DNA of 39,500 nt from Prorocentrum cordatum (taxonomy: Eukaryota; Sar; Dinophyceae; Prorocentrales; Prorocentraceae), in NCBI GenBank assembly GCA_963575745.1, contig CAUYUJ010019902.1, positions 105,062-144,561 on the forward strand, written 5' to 3'. A model generated the notes under the pieces. The model searched no databases and had not been told where the DNA came from. It saw only the letters and a program-made list of their open reading frames with translations. The stretch's first letter is position 1; each line of letters opens with the position of its first letter. The translations under genes were made by a program, and so were the position numbers. Positions 28,137 to 38,082 of the stretch are shown here, one piece after another.

Positions 28137-28196
28137 CTCCTCCTCCTCCTCCGCCTCGTCCTCCTCCTCCTCCTCCTCCTCCTCCTCCTCCTCCTT
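28137..28196. repeat. (CTC)n microsatellite
   Basis: CTC triplets with CGC and GTC variants. Confidence 0.95.
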
Positions 28197-28249
28197 CAAT
28201 GCGAGAGCGCGGCTCCCGAGCGGCGAGGGCGCGGCTCGTATATTCATTA

Positions 28250-28570
28250 TTTGCGGGGAGGTCTCGGGCGAGAGCGCGATTCCTGAGCAGAGCGTGGAGA
28301 AGTCTCGGGCGAGAGCGCGGGCCCTGAGTAAACTGTGAGGACCTTAGTGGCCTCGATACGCCCGTTTTCAAACGCAACACTTCCCGTGTTCAAGGCGTCC
28401 GTGTCAATACGTTGCGTGTTGGCTCCACGTATTGGACAACGTGTTGGCGAACGTATCGCGTCGTACCTTCGTTTTCAGCTTACGTGCTGAGCTCCGTATC
28501 AATACGATACGTGTTGCGTGTTGCGTACCGGGGCAGCTAAGATGAGGACGTCTCAGGCGAGAGCGGTTGT
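28250..28570. repeat. GGGCGAGAGCGCG repeats and CGTATTG-rich segment
   Basis: TCTCGGGCGAGAGCGCG occurs at about 28260 and 28305, with TCTCAGGCGAGAGCGG at 28550 and a related AAGCGAGAGCGCGATGCC at 28071. Between 28370 and 28530, CGTATTG, CAATACG, CGTTGCGTG and GTGTTGCGTG alternate, forming many short inverted pairs. Function unknown. Confidence 0.5.
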
Positions 28571-29380
28571 TGATGTACCGTGGGGCCCGAGGCACATTCT
28601 GAGCTCCAATGCTGTTCCTTGAACAGCCGAGAATCATGGTGACATCGCCGAGGGGCACACTTCAACCGAGAAGCAACAATCGGCACCAGACTGGAGGTAT
28701 CGATAACCATTATTAGTCGGAAGGGAGTTGTCGGGGTGCCAGCAGCAGCAGCATCATCCGTACGATTATCATTGTCTGTGTTGCGCAGTTCTCGGGCACA
28801 ACAGTCTGGCGGCACTGTGGAAGAACCAGGTTGTGAACGAAGCGAGAAAGGTGCAGCAATACTGTGTAAGAAAACGGCCAGACAGCCCACTGTAGGTAGC
28901 AGCCTGGTGTGGCCAGAGGAGTCGAGGCTCCCCAGCCAGCCAGAATCATTATAGCATTACGAATCGAGACGCAAGTGAGACCGATCTCGTCCTTAACTTG
29001 AATTCCTTGGAGATCGGTAGCCCGGTGACGGCAGCAGGTCGTGGTTGGCAAGGTAATGTCTATGAACGGCGCTGGTGGGTGAGGATGAGTTGGCGGGGAA
29101 GACGAGGACATTCAGCAGGGGGGCAAGGAAAAGTAGTGATGAAGAATAAGAATAAAAAGAAAAAGAAAAAAGTTCCTGGTCTTGAGCAGTGTGTGGGTGA
29201 AGCTGCATGGAAATCCGCAGGCCTGGTTGCACTGCACTTGGAGTGGAGCTCAATATTTACCGTCGGCTGGTCCATCGATGCACGTATGAACCATAAGGTG
29301 ACAGAACACACAACACACACACACGCAACAAACATCAAGAGGCACTCATGCCCTGGCTTCTGCATAATCAGGTAAAGATG
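28570..29380. other. Mixed sequence, no supported gene
   Basis: ORFs of about 130 codons on the minus strand (28713-29111) and 125 on the plus strand (28998-29375) show no domain and no codon bias. An A-rich AAGAATAAGAATAAAAAG tract lies at 29141-29171. Confidence 0.35.
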
Positions 29381-29384
29381 GGGG

Positions 29385-29905
29385 CTGGAGCGAGGGCCAC
29401 GGGTGGGCCAGGGGAGGGGGGAGGGGGGACGAGGGACGACCACGACGAAAATGAAGGGTTCTGAGCTTTGGAACACAGCTGCGCAAGAGAATAAAAGGGT
29501 CGGGGAGTCGGCAATGGGGCAGGCCAGGGGCAAGGGAGGGAGAGGGGGCAGGTGGGCGTGGCCCTGGACGTCACTGCCTGATGGGGGCGGGCCAGGGACA
29601 GGGGGGGGAGTGTGAGGGGCGAGGACGGACGACCACGAACGACCGAACGAACGAAAATGAAGGTTCGGGGGGCACTGAGTGTGGGGTGGGAGGGGGGAGG
29701 CATAAGGCCAGAGGAAGAGTAGTGGGGACGGTGGGCAGGTGGATGTGGCCCTGGACCGGGGGCGAGGGCAACGGCCTGACGGGGGAGGGGCGGCAGTGGG
29801 GGGGGGGCGAAGACGAACGACCACGAACGAACGAACGAACGAAAGTCAAGAGGTCAGAGCTCTGGAGCACAGCTGTGCAAGCGAAGAAACACCCCGAAAC
29901 AATCA
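29385..29905. repeat. ~190-bp tandem units, three copies
   Basis: CGACCACGA(C/A) begins at 29438, 29630 and 29818. Each copy has G-rich sequence (GGGCCAGGG, GGGGGG), then ACGACCACGAACGA-type repeats with (CGAA)n, then AATGAAGG or GTCAAGAGGT and GGAACACAGCTG(C/T)GCAAG. The number of CGAA tetramers grows from copy 1 to copy 3. Confidence 0.75.
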
Positions 29906-30315
29906 ACATGAACTTCTCACCCTTCAGCATTTAAGGGCGGACCGCACTTGCACATCTGGGAGACAGCATGACATTCGCTATCCCCTTGATCTGTCCCATC
30001 CTCCTCATTGCCCTTCCCCTCCACGCGTCATGATCATTATCCTCATTCCCTCCCCTCCTCCACTCCCCGTCCGCCTCATCATCACCCTCCTCGTGATATC
30101 CCCCCTCACATCCTTTTCGTACACCTCGCCCCCTCTTGTTTCCCTCCCAGAATCATTGCCCTCTTATTGTTATATCCCTCCTTTTTCATTGTCGTCATTA
30201 TCCCATCCCCATTCCGCATCATCCTCCCTACCTTTTCCCGACCTTCCTCCTGACAGCAAGCCTGATCGCCCTCCCCATCCTTCACCCCGCCCCAATCCTC
30301 CCCGTCGTCATCATA

Positions 30316-30352
30316 TCCGTCGCCAGTTTGGCTCAAGCCATTTTGGCTCAAG
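30316..30352 (+). other. Tandem relict spliced leader (full + truncated)
   Basis: Bases 30316-30337 are T + CCGTCGCC + AGTTTGGCTCAAG. This matches the 22-nt dinoflagellate leader (D + CCGTAGCC + ATTTTGGCTCAAG) at all but two positions. It is followed without a gap by CCATTTTGGCTCAAG (30338-30352), an exact leader lacking its first seven bases. A leader truncated exactly after the AG of CCGTAG is what arises when that AG in a genomic leader copy is reused as the trans-splice acceptor. The pair therefore records two rounds of trans-splicing plus reverse transcription of the downstream unit. Confidence 0.9.
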
Positions 30353-31575
30353 ACCCAAAGTTCCCCCAGGGCCAAAGTGGATAACTCTGATCCAGGGCCA
30401 GGTTACAGCAAGTTTACCCTGCACGGTCATCACGGTGACCTACCCAGCGGACATGAAATACGTTCACCTTTCCCTCAGGCACCCGCGGCTGTGGGTAAAT
30501 TGCAGCATTTCAAGTTCATGTAGCCGCATGTGCCTGCAGCCATATTACGCGAATCACTCCAGCCTCACCCGTCGTCAGCATGGGGCGAGGCGCGTCAAGA
30601 AGCATGGTGGCCAGGGGCGTGCTCGGCTTGAGTCCTCCAGAACGACAGGACTGTTCGAGATGGGCGAGTCGCAGGAGCGCCACCTTGAGATGCACGGACG
30701 CCACTCCCATCACCGTCGTCGTCGGGGGCTTAGTCGCGAGCGAGATCCTAGTAATGACCTTCGCGAACGTGATCGCCGCCGTACTTCATCCGGGAAGTCC
30801 TCCATATCAGAAGGTTTCCCGCACGCGTGCACTCCAATTGGTGGGACCGACATTCAGATTGCGCCATCGACGGGTGCCCCGTCGGAAGCGCTTTCGGGCA
30901 CAGTCGGCGCTGACTCAGCATGATGCCAAGGTGAGGAAGATCAATGAGAGGTTCATCAATGTTGAGAATAATCGCGTGGTCATCGACACGCAGTTGCACG
31001 AGGTGGTAGCCGGGGCAGTCAGTTCCAAAATCAGTGACATCCAGGCCCAAAGGAGCTCATTGCACCAGCAGCAAGCTGCAGACGTTCAGAAGGATGTCCA
31101 ACTGCATCATCGGCAGCGTGCTGGAGATGATTCCAGGCCGATTGGCTCTTCTCAGGTCCGTTGCAGGAGGTGGATCGGCACATTCCCTCGTTCACTCACA
31201 CAGGCCCAGAGGAGGGCCCACAGGGAGACTACCGTCGCCCCCAAGTTCCCTCAAGAAGCCCTCGCTCAGAGCACCGTCACAACCTCTAGGGATGCCAAGT
31301 CGCACTCCGTCGCCTTCCCGTCTGAGGAATTGACCAGCAGGTTCGGTATCTTAGTTGCTGATCAAAATATCGGTTCGATTGACCCCAGGTCGCAGCAGGC
31401 CCGCGTCATCAAGGTCAGGCCGGATCTCCAAACGGACGTCAGGCAATGCCAGTGTGCCGCTTCCCTCGTATGGGCAGGCACGCTAGACCTTCTCAAGAAG
31501 GAATGGAGGCCGCTTGCCAATGCCAGACTCGGCTGCAACAGCTTCCAGGGTCTCATCCATTTCAGCAGTGACTAG
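30353..31575 (+). pseudogene. ORF1-like region of a leader-tagged retroelement
   Basis: Starts directly after the relict leader. An open frame from 30580 runs 331 codons. Its middle (about residues 105-175) contains AKVRKINERFINVENNRVVI and ISDIQAQRSSLHQQQAADVQ, a charged, likely coiled-coil segment, preceded by a basic patch (RRVPRRKRFRAQ). The C-terminal part (QARVIKVRPDLQTDV ... AGTLDLLKKEWRPLANARLG) resembles the region upstream of the endonuclease in dinoflagellate LINE polyproteins as I remember them; that is not verified. The first ATG after the leader (30458) is in another frame, so frameshifts are likely. It is judged decayed because the downstream RT is broken. Confidence 0.5.
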
Positions 31576-32979
31576 GGCGCGTTCGAGCTGTACTGAATCC
31601 GCGTGTCATTTGAGTTGGGGTGTACGTACGAGCCCAACTATGAGAACTTCCAGTGCTGGTACTCCACAGATCCAGACGTCACGGACATGCTGGCCTCGAC
31701 CTGGGTCGGCTAGGACGCTCCTCCACGGGATCGTGCCCCACTTTCTTGGTCTGCACTGGGCGTCGACGGCACCTGCAGCAGAAGCGAGGTATCGGGCTCG
31801 GCGATTGGCGGGAGGGCTGGTAGACACGATGCCCCGTAGTGCGATACCCCGCAGCGGCAACGTGAGTGTTCAGGGGATTCTGAATCTTCTAGCCAATATG
31901 TTTGCCAGGCCCCTCGAGGGCCCTGTGCAGGCTTAGCCGTTTTCTTCCCCCTTCCACTTGCCCGCATTCGATTTGCTCGTGTTTCGCGCAAACGCCACGT
32001 GGAAATGCTTGGGCCACTCACGAGCTTCAGACCAGGAAGTTGGGCCGCTTGAGGCACTTAATACCTCACGACGAAATCACAATTTGCTCAAGAGTCTCAT
32101 GGGCGTTATGGTGACCTGTTAGAGTTGCAGCGACGCGTTACCAACTTCAGGATTCACGGGCCCTTCTGTTCCTCGGAAACGGTTGGGAGGGTCTTGGGTT
32201 TCAAGCACGATAATTTGGCGATGCAACTTACCTCGTCTTATTGCATTGAAGTTGTTCAGTGGCTTGCACTAAACTTCAACGCGTGAGCCCCCTATGGCTT
32301 CTCGCAGTCCGCAACCTTCACATCGACCCTGGGCCTTCACAAACGCAGCAGAAGCAGCAGCTTAGAATGTTGGCTACAATCAGACCTACTTATGCGCGCG
32401 CCACTTGGATATTGGGCAAGATGAGGGTCAACGACGGCCACATCAAGACTACCCTTGACCATATGGCCAGACTCTTCCATTGTGCTTGTTGACGGCGCTC
32501 CTCCGAAGACGTCTCACGGGAGTTTTCTCGGCCCACCAGTTTTCGTCTTCAGCGTTGGCAGCAGAGTCTCAGCAACGAAACGACCACCCATTTTGCCGCA
32601 AAGGAGCAGAAGTTGTCCAGGCTTCGGGAGTGGGCAGTCGCTTGGGCCCCTCAGCATCGCAAGCTCGACCTCCACTTCATTCGGAATAAACATGGGGTTC
32701 CTCACAAGTCCCCTGAAGCCTCCGCTGGCGCTCATGCCGGTCACTGAGGCCAGGTCTACACATGCCTCGAGGGCGAATAGGCAAACGCGGAAATCCTCAA
32801 CCCGTTCATTCAGACTATATTGTGGGAGATGGGGCGGGAAGTGTCGGAGGATAGGTTCTCGGAGACGATCAATCGACTTAAAGATTCTGCTCCAGGGATC
32901 GGTGCGGCACTCCCCTCGGCCTGAAACGCTGGTGGCTCCACGTCCGCAGTGTCCTTTTCGATTGTATCAGCCCGCTCTT
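31576..32979 (+). pseudogene. Probable decayed middle (endonuclease) region of the retroelement
   Basis: Lies between the ORF1-like segment and the RT. No frame stays open for long and no GDFN or SDH signature of an AP-type endonuclease could be found, but there are no microsatellites either, as expected inside a formerly coding unit. Fragments such as PNYENFQCWYSTDPDVTDML (around 31635) and HGRYGDLLELQRRVTNFRIH (around 32100) look coding. The assignment rests on position only. Confidence 0.3.
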
Positions 32980-33930
32980 CGGCAGCGGAACATGTGCGAC
33001 GGGTTCAATGATAGCCTAGCGGCATTCCTTCCCAAAGGAGACCTTGAAGGTGATTCAAGGGCCCACAGCAAGTCCCCTTCTCAAACTAGGCCTCTGGCTC
33101 ATAGCAGTCATGGACACAAAATGCTCTCGAATGCCATGTGCATTCCCCCCACCAGAGTCACCAACGACATACGCACTGGTTTCCAGAAGGGTTTGTGTTT
33201 TAACCTGGGCGCCAAGAGCTCGATCATGTGATCGCCATAGATGCTAAGCTCGCCATCTTGAATGATCTGGCAGCCTGCCTACTAGATACCTGGCAGGCTT
33301 TGCTTTCCACAGCCTCAACAGTTCTAGGTGGGAGAGGGTATTCGAGACGATGAGAGTCCCTGGGTTCTTTCTGGGTGCTGGGCAGTTTCTATTGATCAAT
33401 ACTGCCTGATAGGGAGGGAGGGTCAGCAGGGGTGTTCGCTTTCGGGAGCAACGTCTGCAGTCTGCATGGGCCCGATCCACTTGTATTTGTTCAGCAACGC
33501 AGGGCCTTCGTACGCTCCCGCCTATGGTTTGCACGGCTATGTTGACGACCTTGCCACCGTGGCAAAGAATACATTCGCTTCGCTGCCGGTGATGCTGCAA
33601 GGTATGACCAAAATCGCTCCTAGGACGGGCCTGTTCGTTCACTCTGCCAGAAATGTGATCGTGTTTCCCCACGAGTTCCACCCGTATGAAATTAAAACAA
33701 AATTCAGGCCCCTTGAGTTACGAGTTGACAAGTCGCAGTTATCAGCCTCAGGAAGGCAGATGGGGATTAGCACAGGTTTGAATGCTCCTGAGAAGTCGTG
33801 GGTGAAACCCACGCCCGCCTTGCGCCAACTAGGTGTCAGTTGAAGAGCCTGAACCTCTCGTTTGCTCAGGACGCCATCGCCTACAATACGTTCGTCGTCC
33901 GTCCAAGTTATTGGCCATGTGGCTCAAGCG
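32980..33930 (+). pseudogene. Reverse transcriptase remnant, non-LTR type
   Basis: Ordered RT signatures are visible in alternating frames. FNDSLAAFLPKGDLEGDSRA with QTRPLAHSSHGHKML (finger motif, near 33003-33120) and TGFQKGLCFNLGA come first. One frame over is DHVIAIDAKLAILNDLAACL (from 33222, stop at 33351). Back in the first frame come GREGQQGCSLSG (33412-33447), the YVDD active-site motif with two catalytic aspartates (33538-33549, YVDDLATV), and FVHSARNVIVFP. After a stop at 33841-33843 a thumb-like LNLSFAQDAIAYNTFVVRPS lies in another frame. At least three frameshifts make it inactive. The QGCxLSG and YxDD pattern supports a LINE-type RT. An ATC microsatellite cuts it off at about 33935. 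Confidence 0.75.
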
Positions 33931-33934
33931 CATC

Positions 33935-33972
33935 ATCATCATCAGCATCAGCATCATCATCACCATCTTCCG

Positions 33973-34021
<49 letters not shown>

Positions 34022-34055
34022 GTCATCATCATCATCATCAGCATCATCGTCACCC
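33935..34055. repeat. (ATC)n microsatellite truncating the RT
   Basis: ATC repeats with CATCAGCATC variants begin immediately after the last RT-like codons. Confidence 0.95.
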
Positions 34056-34374
34056 CCTCATCATAATCCCTCCTCTCTCCTCCCTCCTCCTTCTCCTCAA
34101 GCCTCGCCTTTCTCCTCCCCACCCCCCACCTTCACCTCGTCCTCGTCGTCCACCTCATCCTAACCTGAATCGCAAGTGGTCCTCCCCATTATCATCATCA
34201 CCTTCCCTTCAGCCACCACAATCAACACCACACAAAACCGCCTCTCACAATTATCCCCCTTCGCTTGTTATTCACAGCGCCCCTCCCATGCATCAACATA
34301 TTCAGATCACTCCTAGTACTAATTGTTCTCATCCTCCCACTTCGGCCTTCTCCTTATTCTCTCCCTCATCATCG

Positions 34375-34490
34375 TCATGCTCCTCCTCCTCCTCCTCCTC
34401 CTCCTCCTCCTCCTCCTCCTCCTCCTCCTCCTCCTCCTCCTCCTCCTCCTCCTCCTCCTCCTCCTCCTCCTCTTTCTCCTCCTCATCATC
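34375..34490. repeat. (CTC)n microsatellite
   Basis: A CTC run of about 100 bases; the poly-P, poly-L and poly-S frames are artefacts. Confidence 0.95.
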
Positions 34491-34619
34491 ATAAGCATCG
34501 ACCTCGTTGTCCTCCTCCTCTTCCCCCTCTTCCTTCTCCCTATCATTCCCGACCTCATCCTCCCCATCATCATCAACCACAGCGCTCACACATCAGTTTT
34601 TTTCACCCACCACACATTA

Positions 34620-34733
34620 TACCCCATCATCATGATCGTCGTCATCATTATAAACATCAGCATCATCAATATCATCAGCAGCATCATCATAATCGTCATC
34701 ATCATCGTCAGCGGCAGAATCATCAGCATCACC

Positions 34734-34780
<47 letters not shown>

Positions 34781-34858
34781 GATCAGCATCATCATCATCA
34801 TCATCATCAGCATCATCGTCATCATCATCAGCATCAGCATCAGCATCAGCATCAGCAG

Positions 34859-34909
<51 letters not shown>

Positions 34910-34955
34910 TATCAGGATCATCATCCTTATTCTCATCACCATACTCATCATCACC
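34620..34955. repeat. (ATC)n microsatellite
   Basis: ATC triplets with CAGCAT hexamers, ending at the duplicated segment that starts at 34956. Confidence 0.95.
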
Positions 34956-35163
34956 TATGCACGAGGCGGGGCTCGTGGAGGTCTACTGCTGCCTTGCAGT
35001 CCAACCCAACTCCGTCGAGCGCCGAACAGGCGCGATCAGTTGAATATTTGTTTGCTGGATTTTCGCCCCGACGACCCTAATGTCAGGATTCCTGTCCATC
35101 GTGCCCTCGTCGTTGGTGATAGGGCTCTGGCATGGCTATTGCTGGCGTGATCTGCTCGCGTTC
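34956..35163 (+). repeat. ~205-bp coding-like segment, copy 1
   Basis: Paralogous to 35759-35969, about 800 bp away. The plus strand reads MHEAGLVEVYCCLAVQPNSV and, one frame over, LLDFRPDDPNVRIPVHRALV. The minus strand has ITNDEGTMDRNPDIRVVGA in one frame. High identity between copies keeps several frames alike, so the coding strand cannot be settled by eye. It could be the 3' domain of the retroelement or an unrelated exon. ATC microsatellites surround both copies. Confidence 0.6.
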
Positions 35164-35301
35164 GACTGTCATGTATGTTGTCGGCTCCACTGAGGCGCGG
35201 AATGGACGCCCTGGCCGCGATGCTCGTCTGGGTCGTTGGGCCGCCTCCTCGCTCGTTCCGCTCATTCGACACGCGCGGCGCCCGGTCCGAGCTCGGCTCC
35301 G

Positions 35302-35302
<1 letters not shown>

Positions 35303-35386
<84 letters not shown>

Positions 35387-35390
35387 ACCA
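35303..35390. repeat. (ATC)n microsatellite
   Basis: Nearly perfect ATC run of about 28 units. Confidence 0.95.
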
Positions 35391-35758
35391 CATATTCATT
35401 CACACCAACAGCATCATCATCATAATCATCAGTTTCACCTTCATCAGCATCAGCAGCAGCAGCATCGTCATTACCATCGTCGTCGTTGCAATCATTCATC
35501 GCCATCGTCAGCATTATTACCATCATTCTCACTACGATCATCCGAATCAGCATCATCATCAACGTCGGCATCGTGACCAGCATCAACATCACCATCATTA
35601 TCAGCTTCATGATCATGGTCATAAGCACCATCACCAGCAGCATCATCAGCAGCATCGTCACCATCATCATAACCATGATAATCCGCATTATCACCATCAG
35701 CATCATCATCTTCATCCTCATCATCACCATCAGCATCATCATCACCAGCACAATCAGC
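35391..35758. repeat. ATC/CAG-type triplet tract
   Basis: Imperfect ATC, CAT and CAG triplets. The segment CGTCATTACCATCGTCGTCG + TTGCAATCATTCATCGCCAT near 35467 recurs at about 36127, so the duplication here covers microsatellite as well as the coding-like segment. Confidence 0.85.
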
Positions 35759-35969
35759 ACCACCTGTGCACGAGGCGCGGCTCGTGGAGGCCTGCTGCAG
35801 CCTTGCGATCCACCCCAACTCCGTCGAGAGCCGAACAAGGGTGATCGTTTGAATAGTTGTTTGCTGGGTGTTCGCCCCGACGACCCTAATGTCAGGATTC
35901 CTGTCCATCGTGCCCTCGTCGTTGGTGATGGGGATCTGGCATGGCGCTTGCTCCTCGCGTGATCTGTCA
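35759..35969 (+). repeat. ~205-bp coding-like segment, copy 2
   Basis: Frame 1 reads VHEARLVEACCSLAIHPNSV then ESRTR; one frame over, NSCLLGVRPDDPNVRIPVHR then ALVVGDGDLAWRLL. Both copies carry the same frame break, so it predates the duplication or marks an intron or wrong strand. The minus-strand frame through PDIRVVGANTQQTTIQTITL is open without a break in this copy. Confidence 0.6.
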
Positions 35970-36028
35970 TCAGCATCAGCATCATCATCCTCACCATCAT
36001 TAGCAGCACCATCATCATTACCATCAGT

Positions 36029-36059
<31 letters not shown>

Positions 36060-36326
36060 GCATCAGCATCAACAGTAGCATCATCATCATGAGCATCACC
36101 CTCATAACCCACATCATCAGGAGCAACGTCATTACCATCGTCGTCGTTGCAATCATTCATCGCCATCGTCATTACCATCATTACCATCATCCTCATCACC
36201 ATCATTATCATCATAGTCGGCATCGTCATCACCATCAACGTCACCAGCATCATCATCAGCAGCATCCGCATGGTCATCATCATCATATGCAGCAGCATCA
36301 GCAGCAGCACCGTCATCATCATCATC

Positions 36327-36358
<32 letters not shown>

Positions 36359-36405
36359 CATCATCGTCATCTTCATCATCATCATCAGCATCATCCCAAG
36401 TTTCC
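35965..36405. repeat. (ATC)n / CAGCAT triplet tract
   Basis: Continues the triplet landscape; includes the second copy of the CGTCATTACCATCGTCGTCG block. Confidence 0.9.
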
Positions 36406-36445
36406 TCCTGATCCCCCTCTTCGCCTCCTATCCTCCTCCTTCCAG

Positions 36446-36591
36446 GCAAAGCTGGATCGAGCATCCGCCAGTCCCTCCCAGGGGGCCTCGCCCACCAAAC
36501 TCTGCGCCTCGGGATGCCGATGCAGCCCACCCGGACAGACGCGGCGAGCTCGGAGGAGGACCTGCTGGTCGGGCGCGAGCAGGCGGGAACG
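36446..36591 (+). CDS. Candidate internal exon, unrecognised
   Basis: A strong 3' splice site (CCTCCTATCCTCCTCCTTCCAG) opens a frame GKAGSSIRQSLPGGLAHQTL, RLGMPMQPTRTDAASSEEDL, LVGREQAGTA in which third positions are nearly all G or C. The frame reaches a TGA at 36622. A GC-type donor (GCGAGC at 36592), allowed in dinoflagellates, would end it just before. The acidic SSEEDLL stretch may be a surface or interaction segment. No domain recognised. Confidence 0.45.
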
Positions 36592-36624
36592 GCGAGCATT
36601 CCTCTTCCTTTTCCTCACACCTGA

Positions 36625-36950
36625 CTCGTGTAGCGCTCTCAAGCCCGTGCCTTTTTTTCTGCACGCGTGTCAACGTTTTGCCCCTGCTGGGGCCCCTCAG
36701 GGTTCGCATGGAAATGTCAGCGGCATGCGAGCACAGCAAGTGCATGAGTGACCCAATACTGCGTACAATGATACAGCATACATAAGCACATGCATGCGGC
36801 GATCGATCCACAGCACCTCTATATTGGATGACTGCTGCTTCTGCCGCCTGGTCTCAAGACAGAGACGGCAGAGAGGGGCGGACAAAGCGTGCCTCTCTCC
36901 CTCCCTGCTTCAGTTTTTGTGGGGACACCAACCGCGCCCGCATGCGAGCG
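36625..36950. other. Spacer, no supported gene
   Basis: Moderate GC. No consistent coding frame on either strand. Confidence 0.25.
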
Positions 36951-36954
36951 ACGC

Positions 36955-37195
36955 ACAGAAACGGGTTCGACGGCGCAGATATTCGGGCGTAAGGTCGACA
37001 GTAAGCGCCCTCGTTTCTAATATACCGTTTTCCACGCTCGCGGCCCGCGTAAACCACCGAGCAAGTCCGCTGTGTGCAATCTCGCGTAAGAACCGCTTCT
37101 TTGCGTCGTTCATGCGGTCGCGCCGCCAGCCCCGAAAGTGCTCGCGCCAGGCTGCCCACGTGCAGGGCCGCGCGCGAGCCACTCGCCTCCTCGGG
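36955..37195 (-). CDS. Minus-strand coding candidate, unrecognised
   Basis: Read on the minus strand: AAWREHFRGWRRDRMNDAKK, RFLREIAHSGLARWFTRAAS, VENGILETRALTVDLTPEYL, RRRTRFCAS. The composition is protein-like, with paired basic helices and aromatic residues spaced as in a folded domain. A pyrimidine-poor but usable acceptor (GCACGTGGGCAG) precedes it. The frame remains open downstream to a stop near 36910. A (CA)n tract sits about 115 bases upstream on the minus strand. Family unknown. Confidence 0.4.
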
Positions 37196-37308
37196 CGCGG
37201 CGCGCGGCGCCAGCGGCCTGCGCGGAGCCATCGCGTGAGGTCGCCGCATCCTCTCGCGCAGGATCCGCAAACCCCAGATATGTTCGCGCTTAGATGCACA
37301 GATCTTAA

Positions 37309-37333
37309 CACACACACACACACACACACACAC
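37309..37333. repeat. (AC)n microsatellite
   Basis: About 12 AC units. Confidence 0.95.
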
Positions 37334-38080
37334 TCTCTCGGGGCCCCCGGGCTGTCAGTAAACGGCTCGGGATGCAGAAGCTGCGTTGGGGAAAGGGTCG
37401 GTACTTCCAGGAAACCCGTATTCGAAGAATCAAGACATCGGGTGTCCGGGAAGGTGGTTGTGCACTGCCACCACCATCTTTTGCCAATGGGGCCATCCCA
37501 TCGCGCAAGTTGCGCAGGAGGCGTTTGCACCCTGGCCAGGGCCAAAGGAGCCTCCGGGCCGAAGCTGGGAGGGCATCTGCACACGCGCACCGCCCTGAGG
37601 CCAGGACGGCTTTGGCCAGGAACGGCGGTGGTGTGCAGCCGCCATCTGCGGACCAGACCCCTCCTTCCAGGGCCCACTACAGTCCGATCGATCCGACTTG
37701 ATGTCGATGCCGATGCCAGCCCGATCCGATTCGATTCCATTGCTCCGACGATCCGATGCCTGCATGGCGTGGTTGTGCATCCTGGCGCGGCCCATCCGCC
37801 GATGCGGCCCGATCTGGCGCTCGTTCCCATCCGACTCGATCTCCCGATTCGATGCTGCCTGACTCTGCCCCGCCTTCGCCGCTCAGGTGGCGGCCCGCCC
37901 CCTCGGGCCCGTCGCGAGCTCGCTGGCCCCTCCGTGCGGGCCCTCCCTCCTCCTGGGCCTGCCCACATACAGGAGGCAGGCCAGCCCTTCGCCCTCCGCC
38001 CTTCTGTCAGGGGCGGCCCGGCCCACCCCTGTAGCAGACCGACCCCTTTCGCCCCTCCCGTGACGATCCCCCCTCACCCT
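37334..38080. other. GC-rich sequence with CGATCCGA-type repeats, no supported gene
   Basis: At 37680-37860, CGATCCGA, CCGATTCGAT and CGATGCCGATGCC recur about every 10-25 bases. Long plus- and minus-strand ORFs cross here but conflict and lack domains. Confidence 0.4.
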
Positions 38081-38082
38081 CC

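Noticed and set aside
28713-29824. Minus-strand ORFs of 132 and 254 codons
   Set aside because: The longer one spans the G-rich 190-bp repeat; the shorter has no motif or codon bias.
37372-37701. Plus-strand ORF of 109 codons
   Set aside because: Conflicting open frames on both strands and no domain; composition tracks high GC.
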